NCBI GenBank assembly: GCA_013400115.1
Contig: VXBP01007153.1
Location: forward strand, 80,974-144,973
Length of the DNA: 64,000 nucleotides
Direction: 5' to 3'
From: Rhinopomastus cyanomelas
Taxonomy: Eukaryota; Chordata; Aves; Bucerotiformes; Rhinopomastidae
The notes under the pieces are model-generated. The model did not search any database and was not told where the DNA came from. It saw nothing but the letters and a program-made list of their open reading frames with translations. The translations under genes and the position numbers were made by a program. This document shows, piece by piece, positions 23,414 to 35,725 of this stretch; positions within the stretch are counted from its first letter, which is position 1; every line of letters begins with the position of its first letter.

Positions 23414-26400
23414 AGATAATCTGGTAATTCTCTAGGGAAAAAAAAGTGAACAGATTAAGTAAGAGCGGCAGACAACTGAAGTGCACAGAGATACTGCGGT
23501 CACGCCCTGCAAGCCTTTATGCAGAGATCTGCTGGGGTGTGAAATCACCCACAATTGCAACACAGAACTTTAATAACTTGAAACTAACTAGTGAATGTTG
23601 TAAATCAGTTTATAATGGCCAAGGTTCAGCTGCTGAAGAAGATGATCCTCAACTCCATAGGTATGGTCAGAGAACATTAGCAGGATCGAGAGGTCTGATC
23701 CTATGCTGACATTGTTCTCTCTCATTTTTGTCCAAAGTTTAACAACTTTTGGTTGGAGGAGCACAGCTGAAAAGTCTGTTTCAAGCTTCTGAATGCAAAG
23801 GGTTCTTGAACCTCACACTGCTGGCAGAATGTCAAAGTGAAGCTCTCATTCCACCCCAGCCACTATCTGTAACGTACATTGAGTGGGCACTCACAAACAC
23901 AGGGTGGAATCAGGATCTGACTCGATGCATTGCAAGCTGCAGCTTTGCAAACCTTAGCCTACACCTAGGAAGCGCAGGTAACCACATGTGTCTGTGGAAC
24001 ATGCTTAAGGAAACACTCCTCCCTTCTCATCTGTGGCATCATGAAATGTTTTCAGTTGCACATTATGTATTTCCATGCTGAAAGATTTGGTGAAAGCACT
24101 AAACTGATGTTCCTGATGCAGATACAGTCATAGCCTTGCAATCCTCCTGAGACAACAAACCTTGTCCAGCCAATTCTGACAAGAGGTGCTCCTGCTATCT
24201 GCATGTCATAGCTGGAGTAAACAGTGTGTCAGTGCCTCTGAACTTTCCCACCCAGGAGGGTTTTCAGAGAATTCATGGCTAATCACTTTTTTCCCTCAAA
24301 AGCCCTCACATGCAAGGCTCTCCACAAATTATTTGTTTCTCCAGCTTTTCCAAACATAAAGGACCCTTACAAGCTAGCAAAGCTTAAGATGCTTTGAAGT
24401 CACCTCTAAGCCACTCCTTCTTGCATGGGTATCGTTTCTGAAAACACGTTACAATTCAGGTAAAATGACTGAGCGATCAGTTCTAGCATAAGAGTGACTA
24501 CCTCAAAGTTAAACTGAAGGTCAAGAGGATATTGCTTGGAAGTGTGAAAATATCCATACAGGACACTCCCCGATCCTTCCAGCAACAGCTGGTACTGTTT
24601 AACCCTCCTTGCATACGTGAACAAGTTTCAAGTCAATCCAGAAGTAAAAAAACCCATAAAAACAACCGATGAAAAGAGAATACAAGACAGAATCAACAAA
24701 CATCCTAGAACACATTCAGGTAGCAAAGAGGTGATAAAAAGATGAACATAATAAACAACATTAGCAATGAATAGTTTACCTTTTTCATATCTTGCTTTTC
24801 CCTTCTAGGTTTAACGTGACAAACACGAAGCTAAAACACACTGCAGAGATAATTTAATAAAGGGAGTGACTTTGCCAGCATCTACAGCTGTGATGCAATT
24901 ATAAATGCAGGAAACAATTCATAAGAAACGTGTAAAAGATTTCTACATACGTGTCCACAGCATCTTTCTTTGTTGAGCAGAACTACAGCTCTGTGGCTGA
25001 ACGATTTGACTGAAACAAGAAGCCAACAGTCTGCTGGTTCATAAATCAGTTTAGTCAACTGGACAAACTGAACAGTATTTCAGACACAAAGGACTACAGA
25101 AGTATTAACTGAAAATATTCTCATATGTGTAACTACTCAACAGATTAAAACCATCTGAAATATAACAATAAGACTGTGTGCTCTTTCAAAAACTAAAGCC
25201 TTGTTTTGGTTGTGTTTTCAAGTTTTATTTGGTTGCCTTTGTAACTGATTATTAACTTCCAAAAATTCCTTTTTCCTGATGTCCGCGGCACTTTGTGCCA
25301 GGCACACAGGTCAGGGAAAGGCTCACTACTGTAAACACGTGTTGTCTCATGTAGTTTCATGGGTTCATACTCCAGTGCATAACGCTGACTGTCCAGTTCC
25401 AAACGTGCACCATCCACCACAAAAAAAGAATCTGCAGTGTCCTCACCTTGCTGCTTGGTGCAGTTCAGACCCGCAGAATGGCACTGGCTCTCTCCGCACG
25501 CACACTTAGAAATTCCTTTGACAAGGTCCAACACGATTTTTCTTGAAAGTAGTAAGTGAAATGGAAACCATGAATTCTATTACTCTGGGCAAAATCACTA
25601 TTTTGTATTGAATTTCCAGATTTCCTGTCTTTATGTGTTTGCTTGTGTCTGTGTTTGCATCTTCTGCTAAATTCATCATTCTGCCGCTAGTCCGCGAGTT
25701 TCCTGCCCACGGAGTTCTCAGCAAACGTTACCGTATCACTAGTTACACCCTATTCTAGCCCAAACTTCTACAGAAAAGCAAAGATACATCCTTTAAAGAA
25801 TGCTCTTGAGGACAGGAGTTGAGTGTGTAGCTGATTTAAGAGATCAGTGCAGCTAAATAAATGTTCTTTAAGAAACCAAGTAATTTAAAAAGAATGAAAT
25901 CCTAAAATGAAAGGCAGTGCAAGGCATCTCCTTTGATGGTTAGCGAAATACGAGGAAGACTTAGTCCTGAGGTCTGATGAAAAAGACTGTAGTGCACTGC
26001 AAAAGACAGGTTATTCATGTCAATCACAAGGCAACGCTGAGTCTATCCTAAAGGACATGGCAGTGCCGAGGGCTTTAGAGGTTGGAGTTTTAATCGTTGT
26101 GCTTCCTGTCCCTCCTGATCGGACTATCACACGGTTGCTGCTATGGGCTGTACCCAACAAATCTTGGCATCCACATTTCAGGGTCCTGACCTAGCCTATC
26201 TGCAATTAGCTTGATGAGATTTACAGATTCTTTAGGCAGTACAAGAAGGCATTCTATGGAGTAGAAATCCAGTTTATGCATCAACACAGGCTACTGTAGT
26301 CCCAAAAAGACAGGATACGGGGGGAAAAAAAACCAGAGCAGGAGTGTTTGCAGTGTCTGTGATAGGACTGCAGCGTCACACAGGATAAACAATGAATGTT

Positions 26401-29400
26401 GTCACAGGCAGGTCGTCCAAGCCCAGAGATCCAGAAGCTGAAGGAAAGTGACCAAATGACTCGTGCTGTGTCGCACTACTCAGATTACAACTTCCTCGTT
26501 CACACAACTGAAAAGATGAGTGATCACCTTTTTGGTAGGAATTGTGCAAAGATACCCAGGTCCTTGCACCAAGAAGAGACTCAGTCATAGAAAGTAAGAA
26601 TTTTCCCTGCAGCAATGCAGAGACTCCAGTGCTCCCATCATATGAACATTGAAGACGCTGTGGTGTGTTTTGTTCCTACTGAAGTCCAGAATCATAAAAC
26701 TACGTAACAGGAAAGGACTGAGAGATTGAATATAAAGCAGAATGAAGCATTATACAAGTTAAATATGAAAAGCCTCTACAGACATTTCATAAAAATGTAC
26801 ATTAATACACATATATTAAAAAGATAATTCACTTATCTGTGCAAAGAGAGTTCTAATATAGTTTGGTTAAGTGAGCTGGGTAAATAACCTGCTATCATGG
26901 TCTTTAAGAACCAAAGCTCCATCAATTTTTCAAATGACAGGGGTTTTTTATATGCTCAAGATTTAGGAAATGAAAGAGTTTTGCATACATTGAATGCAAC
27001 CCTTTTTTTCAACTAAGAAATTATTAGTAGCATTATTAATATAGGAATCCCTGCTAACATTTTGAAACTACCTAAATGCCATTTGTAATAACAATAATAA
27101 TTTGAAATAATAACTCACTGATCAAAACGACTACACATGGCAAACGCTCACACAGAGGTGCACGCGACGCGGCTGAAGCCACAGTGCCCCGTGTCCCTCA
27201 TTGTACAGCTTTGCTACGAGTCACGTAGACAGCGCTGAGAGAGCTGAACTGCAAAACAGAATTATCTGCTGCAAGGGGGGGAAAAAGGAAATGATCCCTC
27301 TTCATGCTACTACTGCACGGCATTTGTATACCAAAATGGAAAATGCCAGATTCAACGTGCCATCACGAGATCAGACATCGAAATAATTATAGTATGAGAG
27401 TATCTTTGTCAGAACCTTTCTCAATTATCATCGATGTCGGACTGTTTCTTCGTTTACATTTTGCTGTGTCCTGAGGACAGGTATACCTGTTACAAGACGC
27501 TAGAACATACTTCATCTCCCACATTATGGTTATACTTAATTTTTAACAATCAGTGCAGTTCCATGGTCAGTGTAAGCAGTTAAATTCTTTCTTCAATATC
27601 ATATTAATCAGCACTGTCTTTCTTCTACTACCATGGCATTCACTTACTCCCCATTCTGCAGTCCTCTGGAGTGCCACAAAAGTCATCTCTAATCTTGATA
27701 AGGCGAAATGGGTTTTTTGGTCATCTTTAAATTTTGACACATGTGATATCCTCCAGCCCATTTTCCAGCTCATTAATAAATATATTAAACAATGCTCTTT
27801 AATGTACAGGTCAGCAGCAGACAGAAATGTTAACCTTTTGCCATGCTGAAAATTGACAATTTATTCCTACTCTATCTTCTGTCTCTTCACTTGCATGTCA
27901 CTTACGACGGAACTTTCACTCAGAACTATTCTGTTTTCGCGATAATCACGTGTGGGGGACTGTGCCAAAGGCTTTTGAACGTCCTTTTGAATCACGTGTC
28001 TGGCTCTTACTTTAAAAACATATTTACTTTTGAGATGCTTACAAATATTTCCTGTTGACTGAAAATACCAGTCTTCTTAATAGAAGCAATAGAGATGTGT
28101 GTGCTCTGCAATTTCAGTAAACTTTGAGGCTGTAGAAGAAGAGCATGAGTCATCCCCCAGAAAGGTCAGACCAACCAAAAACTTCCAGCTGAATCAGAAA
28201 TGCAGAAACACTAAATAGAAAGTCATATTTATCCTGCTAGAATGAAGCACTCCCAACGCACATGCTAAATCACACAAGCAATGAACAACTCTGAGGCAGT
28301 AGCTGGGTTATTAGTGGAACCATCTGAAGGTGCCCATGTAGCTGACCAGGACCACGCTGTAGGCATTGCACAGACACAGAGAGAAATGACTGTGCTGTGC
28401 AAGACAAGAGATGACAGTGACAGACTGACAGGAAATACCTGTCATGACAGCAGGCAATATATGTGCCTGAGCTTTCTATACATAAACTGGAGAAGCCTGA
28501 ATGACTGACTTGGAGGAGGATAATGAGGTACCTTACAATCATTACAGACAACAGAGGAGAAAGTACAATAGGGCTTATCTGGAAATCTAAAAGTAGGAAA
28601 TTAATGGTTCTCTCTTTTTTTTCTTTTTGTACTTTATGAGGAATAATGGGTATCATGTAGTTAGTCTGTGAAGGGTTACAAAACTGAAAACAAACTGCCT
28701 ATATTTGATGCTTTGAAGGGGAACTGGGAAAAGACACAAAGAGAGATGTTAGGAAAATAATCTGTGCAGAACAGTGGCAGCAATGAGACAAGATGACATT
28801 TGTCATGTGCTGCAAAGAGGCCAGCTGCGGTAACGGAAACGTGCAGAAGCTTCATGGAGTTTCAGCTCGGCACACAGCTTAGAAAGCTCTACTTCAGCAT
28901 GGGTGTGAAGAATAGGAAACCCAAACTGAAGATACTGTTCATGGGTGTTTTGAGGAGTTTTGATGATTTAGTTTCTTGTTTAGATTGACTACAATCAAGA
29001 TTATCTGGAGCAATGGCAAAAGAGCAGACGGATAAAAAGAAAACCAGGGACGTGTAGGATGGAATTGAGAGAAGAAAACTCTTTATAGTGCTAGAGATGA
29101 CCATACCTACAGAGTGCATGAACTGGCTAAGAACAGCTGAGCAAAAGAAGTCACTGAATGAAAGCAGCACCTTCAAGTATCAACTTTTTATTACATTTTC
29201 AGCTTCTATCATGAAATCAATTTGATTTTTTTCATACTTCTGTCCATTCCCTTTCCATGGCAGAAGACATATTTGTTAGAAAATGAAAAAATCCCAACAG
29301 ACTGGTAAAAAGTGAGAGACTCTGCTGTATCCAGGAGTCAGTCCTTGCACACTTGGTATGAAAAGTCACATTCCATTCCAATACAGACACAGATTATGCC

Positions 29401-29441
29401 TGAAGGAAGAGAGTTTTATTCCTGCCAGTTGCTCAGTATGA
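23414..29441. other. 6-kb unique intronic stretch without clear CR1
   Basis: A very degraded CR1-like tail may lie near 26686-26735 (CAGAATCATAAAACTAC..GGAAAGGACTGAGA), too weak to call. No exon, RNA gene or other element recognised. Open frames (e.g. 23749-24081, 28270-28656) have no recognised similarity. Confidence 0.5.
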
Positions 29442-29891
29442 AATCACAGAACACCAGGGATTGGAAGGGACCTTGAAAGATCATTCAGTCCAATCCCCCT
29501 GCCACAGCAGGATCACATAGATCAAGTCATACAAGAACATATCCAGAGAAGGAGACTCCACAACCCCCCCAGCGCTCTGTTCCTTCACTGTGAAGAAGTT
29601 CCTTCTGATATTTATGTGGAACCTCCTGTGTTCCAGTTTACACCCATTGCCCTTTGTCCTATCACTAGATGAGATTGAGAAGAGCCTGGCTTCATCCTCC
29701 TGANGTGTGACATTAATGAGGTCAACCCTTAGTCTCCTCCAAGCTTATGAGACCCAGCTCCTTCAGCCTTTCCTCATCTTTGTGACCATGCGCTGGACTC
29801 TCTCCAGCAGCTCTGTGTCCCTCTTGAACTGAGGGGCTCAGAACTGGACCCGATACTCCAGATGTGGTTTCACCAGGGCAGAGTAGAGATG
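29442..29891 (-). mobile_element. CR1 LINE, 5'-truncated 3' part
   Basis: The tail is at 29442 (AATCACAGAACACCAGGGATTGG on the plus strand) and homology continues to the region encoding RPHLEY.VQF near 29891. Several small deletions are visible, for example after CATATCCAGAGAAGGAG. The single unresolved base of the window (n at 29704) lies inside this copy. Confidence 0.92.
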
Positions 29892-31310
29892 CTAGTTTCT
29901 CAGCAGACAACAGAAGTAAGTTGCTACTAGTATTTGAAGCTAAATTTTGCGTTTGTACTTACAGAACAGAGTTCTTTTACCAACATGGTCCACAAGAAAC
30001 ATCATTTAACTGTCCTTGAAAGAGCTACTCATTCATGGTATTTAGACCATGGAGCTGGCAAGGTATTTGATGCAACCTAACAAATCTCACTGTTGTGCAA
30101 ACATGTATTTAAATACCTGCAAGATTATTATAGTTCTGCTTAATGGCCAAGCAGCAGAGAAACTGGTAAGATCAGAACCTCTGGCTTTTTTTGAGAGTTT
30201 AGGGCAATGTGTATCATGCCATCAAAGGTCATTGGCAAAATCAAAATATATACAAGTGCTCGAGACATCAACCAATTTATTTACTCAATACTTCCTAATA
30301 CAACATCAAAGCTATTCGAATGCAGCAAAAATGAAATATAGGAACATGAGAAGCAGAAATTATGTCATATATTGCAAGATTTTTGGCACTGTGCTTTTTC
30401 TTCGTGACTGCCATATTGTACTCAGAAATATAAAGAACAGGCTAATAACGGTGGAAGTGGGTCCCGAGGAACAAAAAAGACCAACTGGTAAGTCAAGACC
30501 CTATCAATTCCACAGTAAAGCTGATGAGTGCCAAACCTAAAGAAACAAGTTAATGTCAGCTGCATCTGTGTAGAAAAGCCAAGATAGGGGTGGAATAACT
30601 GGTAAAAAACCCCTCAAATATCTCTAAAGCCTTCTAAAAGGATCAATATTAAACCCTTACTTCAATGTTGTCTCAACTTTAAAAACCAATACAATTTTGG
30701 GGAACTAAAATAGGTTCAGACAATGTTAAAAATACGTGATTCATGCAAAGTCTAGTCAAAATAGTGATTTCTACATAATTTAGCCTGTAGACTCTTTTTC
30801 TGAGTAATACTTTTTTCACTAAATCTTGCTGCTTTAGTGTTATATTTTTAGCTTGAACAGTTAGACCTTCGATAGTACAAAGTAGCACAATTTATCAAAA
30901 AGGAGCTGCAGATTTAGGTCATTCAATGAAGTTTCTAGATATGATTTTATTGTTACAATTGTAACTTATTTTGTAATTAAAACATTTTAATGTTTCAGCT
31001 GGCATTTTAAACCATCTATTAGAAAATAACTTATGTTTACAGCCTAGTATCACCAAAATATGGCCACCTTAATGCTATGGGGACTCTTGCCAAACAAGAG
31101 AGTGAGGTATGGCGACAGAACTTTCATTAAAGTCCACAAGAGATGCGCGTCTCAACTCAGTCTCCTATGTGCATTGGACTAGCAATCAACATGTTCAACA
31201 ATATGGTTAGGTTTTTTAAGTAAACACAAATCTGAACATTAACTAAGCCAAGGCTACAGAGTGTTATGTTTAGTCAGTTTAAGCTACATACCAATAACTG
31301 ATTTCGAATA
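29892..31310. other. Unique intronic DNA
   Basis: The 163-codon plus-strand frame at 30049-30540 is the longest non-repeat frame here, but it is AT-rich, has no recognised domain and is probably chance. Confidence 0.5.
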
Positions 31311-31371
31311 ACAGAATCATAGAATCATCAGGGATTGAAAGGGACCTCGAAAGACCATCTAGTCCAATCTA
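31311..31371 (-). mobile_element. CR1 3'-terminal scrap
   Basis: ACAGAATCATAGAATCATC then GGGATTGAAAGGGACCTCG, ending after AGTCCAATCTAGTC. About 60 bp, strongly 5'-truncated but well preserved. Confidence 0.88.
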
Positions 31372-34300
31372 GTCTGTGGTAAATGTTGAGATTCATCCAG
31401 AAAGCCAATAAAAATTAAGAGCAGAGAAATGTAATGCTCTTGAAAACTGGCATTACATTAAAAATCACCTCTTCATGTTCTTAGAAGCACAACATTCCTT
31501 ACAAATATTTTAAAGTTTTAGAACAGCTAAGTTGTAATCTGGTCTTTTCACTACATATTGGACAGTATCTGTGTTTTATTGATTTGTGCTATGTGGCTCA
31601 CTTGCTGAGATTGTACCCTACAACGATTTAGCCAGGCCATAGTGTAAGTGGCCACTCCACCAACAACCAGGAGCAGCTGGAGCAAACAAAACACTTTAGC
31701 CTTGTCGTGTGCTGACAGCAAGAACACCTAGTGCTGCTCTAGCACGAGTCAAAAACTCGTGCAACTGCTACTATACTGCCAAAACTGCCAATAATAGAGC
31801 TGCACAGGGTATCAAATGTGCTCGTGCCTGCATACGTTACATGTACGCGTGATGTTCTGTAGTTTTAATTTCAAACAAAGTGCCTTATTTTAAGCAGCAA
31901 TATAGAATAATGTTCTTTAGAGGGGAATGAGTGTGGCTGTTTATGATTGTCAGGTGAAGAAAAGGGGTTAATTTATAGGAGAATAGTCAACAGACAGTCT
32001 ACAGGTATCTACCAGGTAGTATATAGATATTTCCTGAAACATATCAAATGTTGCCCCTTAATCAATTTTTCTTCGTCCATTAGTTTCCACAGAGAGTGAA
32101 GAGAAATGAACAAAACCCCTAAAGGACCAGGTATTCTATTCAGCCATGTAGCACAATCTGGAATAAAGACCAAAAAAAAGAGGAGTCAACCTAGCCATGA
32201 TTTAGAGGGAGGCATTTTTAGCTAAGGTTCTGATAGTGAAAGTGACGAAGCTGTATATAAAACACCAAAGCAGTAAAGATTTTATTCTATTCGATTCAGC
32301 CCTAAGCCTCAGTATAAACTCACTGCTTTCTCGGTATGAATTATGTGGCTGAAAATAAAGCACATTTTGAGAGAAAAACAAATCTCTTTACCATTAAGTT
32401 TTTACTTTACCATCAGCTTTATTTGCAATAGGAAGGAGAACACCTCTGGAAAAGCACTCCAGGGAATTTTGTTGGAGCTGCCCGTTCAAGACACCTATTT
32501 TCAAATGCTGAACTTTCAAAATACTTGTCAAAATAAAATACTGGGAAAAAAATCTTATGCACAACATGATATTCTATCTCACTTTCTCATAATGGGGATA
32601 TACTGGGAGCTAACACTGAGGCACCATCTGAAATACCAGACTAAGTCTTCCCTGTGTTTCAAAAGGCCAAGTTTTAGAAAATCTATGCCAATTTTGACAA
32701 GAAGAGGTTTGCTTGAGGGTCTTCTGCAAAAGTATGACCTTCGTTTACAGGACAGGAACACACATATTACAAGCTGTTGAAAGATGTCTCTCTTCATGTC
32801 ATATTGCTACGGTCTTTAGCTGAAGACTTCAAAGAAGCCTCTGTCCTCTCTGCAAGACTCTGAAAGCAGCACTATTTTCTAGGGGAAAAAAAAGGCAGAT
32901 GGGATTTTGCATGAAGAATGCATGTTAGAACCTCAGAAACCTCAATCAACCATATGATTTTGAAAAAACAAAATAAAATATATTCAATATATGAAGTGAC
33001 ACTTCCTTACAGCTTGTTGCTTATTTTTGAAGAGAGTTGGTGTGCACTTTCAATACATTTCCTGCACCGCAAAACAACAGCTTTTCTCCCATAAAAGAAT
33101 TCCCCTTTCAAATGTAAGTGAGAAAACCAAAATTGTACTTCAGAAAGGATGTGTCCAAAAATCCTAATGAAGGTGCTTGTGACATTCAATAACAATAGTC
33201 ACAAGACAAACACCTCTAAGAAAACCTTTTACCAAATAATAATAATTAAACTAGCTTCCATAAAGTATCTTCCATATTGGAAATGCTGTCTTTAACCTCA
33301 GAGACGTTCTTCACATGAGCATCTACATTTTCTATGAAATTGCTACTTTTAGACAGTACTCTGTGTGGTATGTTCCTCTGAATCCACAACTGAGGACTGA
33401 TAACCATGCCTTCCTTTCTACATTTCTAGGGATCTGCTGAAATGCTTGGCTGCCTAAACTACAGTAATTTCCTTTATGCAACTGTAAATTAAATTTTGTA
33501 GATGTGGAAAGTGATAAAAAAAAACCCCAACATTTTTCCTTTTAAGAAACTTACTACAGGAAAGAAAATTCAAGTGGAATAGACATCCTGAGCTCTGCAG
33601 GCACACAGGTATGCAGAACAAAACACACTGAGGAAGTAATTCCACAGTTACATCATCAGCAATTTTCTCACCCAAGTTGACAGACAATCTCTACATATGC
33701 ATAGGGCTTGTGTTGTTTCTAACCTGTAATGCTTCTTTCTCATCTCTTTAATAACCAATACAAAAGAGTACAGACTGAACCACAAATGTTTTCCTCCTAC
33801 TTTCTGGTCACTATAAATTAAACATAGCCTGTTTGGTTTATATTATGGCAGCTCAGACTGTAAGCCCAGTCAAATGAAAAAAATCATGCACTGGAATACC
33901 ACATGACCAAAACCCAAATTTGAATGCCAGCAGCTACAGACATTTTTACAAAAAAAAGAAGTAAAGAAGTGTTGCCCTACTATCGTGTTCATGAGGGAAC
34001 ACTGAAAAGATAAAAAAGATTGCAAGGGTAGGCAATAACTTAAAGAATATTAATTCACAGCAATATTAGGAAATTACCGTATATGAAATTGCATTACATA
34101 GAGAAAAAGAAGTTCAAAAAGTGTATTGTTTGCCTCAAGGGTGATGATTAACCCACAAAAGCCCTAAGTGTACCAGATAATTTCACAGATAGGGAACAAC
34201 CAAACGGGTAGCAGTCCTTTAAAGATGCTGCAATAAATTATTCGGATTCTCTGAAAAGTTGTCCAACTTAAATCTTTGCTGGAATTTATTTTGTACACAG

Positions 34301-35626
34301 ATCCAGGCTTTGGAAATAAGTGTAACAAATCACTAGTATGATTTGTGCTTCACATGTTTGTATGGATGCTTAGAAAAGGACCATCCACTACTGAGGCTCA
34401 GAAGTGCTAAACCAGAGCAAACCCACTACTCACTAGGTAGACCTTGTTTTTATTACCTGGTTCTTCTTGATAGAGCTGGGTGTGATCTTTCAAAGGGACA
34501 ACAGAGATACCGCCAAGGGCTGTAATTTGGACTGCAGTTTTCCTCCAGAGCAAACGAAACCAATCCCTACTTCACATTACATTACCCACAGAAAGAAATT
34601 GATGTGAGACCATAAACTTCACAGATTGCATGCTTTCATACAGTTTTCTTCTAAGTCACATATGGAGGACTGAAAACTCATTCTGCTTTTAGTTCTACAA
34701 ATTTTTTCCTCATTTTTAATCTGAAGTCTCCCTTACAGATCCTAACTTAGAAAGCAACGTTGCTTCACTTCTTTTCAAATGCATCTTTAAAGAGGGTATC
34801 AAATTTTTTAAAAAAGGCTATTTAGAGAAAAAAAAAATAAATTGATGTATTCTATAATTCCAAATTTTTATAGGACCTGTATGTACAGCAGAGATGCTGA
34901 GATCAGTTATTTCCAGACCAAAATTTTATCCAATGTCAAACTGACTGATTGAAGAGTTATATGCTGCCCTTCAAACCTGCAGATCCCTTTCAACTATAGG
35001 TCCTGAAGAACAGCAGTTTGGAAAGTTCATATGGAAAAAGCACAATATTTGAAGAGTCTCTGTGCTGCTTCAATATAAAATAAAAATGAAATAATTACAA
35101 AGGTCAGCCATGCTGAACATCAAAGTGATTGGTTATAAGTAAACTTGCAAAGTGCCCATTTAAAGCACCCCTGTGCCAATGTAAGCAACTAAACAAAGTA
35201 ATCCAACAGAACAGGAAAGGAAGGACTTGATTTAGTATGAAGATTTCTGCCAATCATTAAAAAAAACCCCATCCCTCATGGATTCATTTATGATTCCATA
35301 GATGATCATTATACATACCCCACTCAAAGCTGATCTGGCACCAAATTGTATTGCACACAAGCATTATGTAAAAACGAACCTGTTTGCACTTAAATCACCT
35401 TCACACATGACATATTTGCATTTCCACTCTACAGATGGGAAAATTGAGCCTCAGAGATCGTACATGGCTTGCTCAAAATTATTTGTCATCTTAAAAGCAT
35501 TGGACAACAAAGTTGAGAAGATAAATCCAGTTACAGAGTACCCAACTATGAGCACAGAGTTGTTCAGCTTGACAACAAAAGTGAAAAATAAAATTATCTC
35601 TTTTGTAGTTTTTTTATTTTCCAGGA
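31372..35626. other. Unique AT-rich intronic DNA
   Basis: No repeat family, exon or RNA recognised over about 4.2 kb. The 145-codon frame at 32343-32780 shows nothing familiar. Confidence 0.5.
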
Positions 35627-35725
35627 CATAGAATCATAGAATCATCAGGGATTGGAAGGGACCTCGAAAGATCATCTAGTCCAATACCCCTGCCACAGCA
35701 GGATCACCCAGACCAAGTCATACAG
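35627..35725 (-). mobile_element. CR1 3' end fragment
   Basis: Clean CR1 tail (CATAGAATCATAGAATCATC then GGGATTGGAAGGGACCTCG on the plus strand) running to the GACCAAGTCATACAG segment. About 100 bp, little diverged. Confidence 0.93.

Noticed and set aside
26686..26735. Another CR1 tail on the minus strand
   Set aside because: Similarity to the CR1 end is too faint to separate from chance by eye. A profile search would decide.
30049..30540. 163-codon open frame on the plus strand
   Set aside because: AT-rich, no domain or motif I recognise, no splice or promoter context, and opposite to the FOXP2 strand. Frames this long occur by chance in 64 kb.
32343..32780. 145-codon open frame on the plus strand
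   Set aside because: No recognisable family text and no supporting gene signals.
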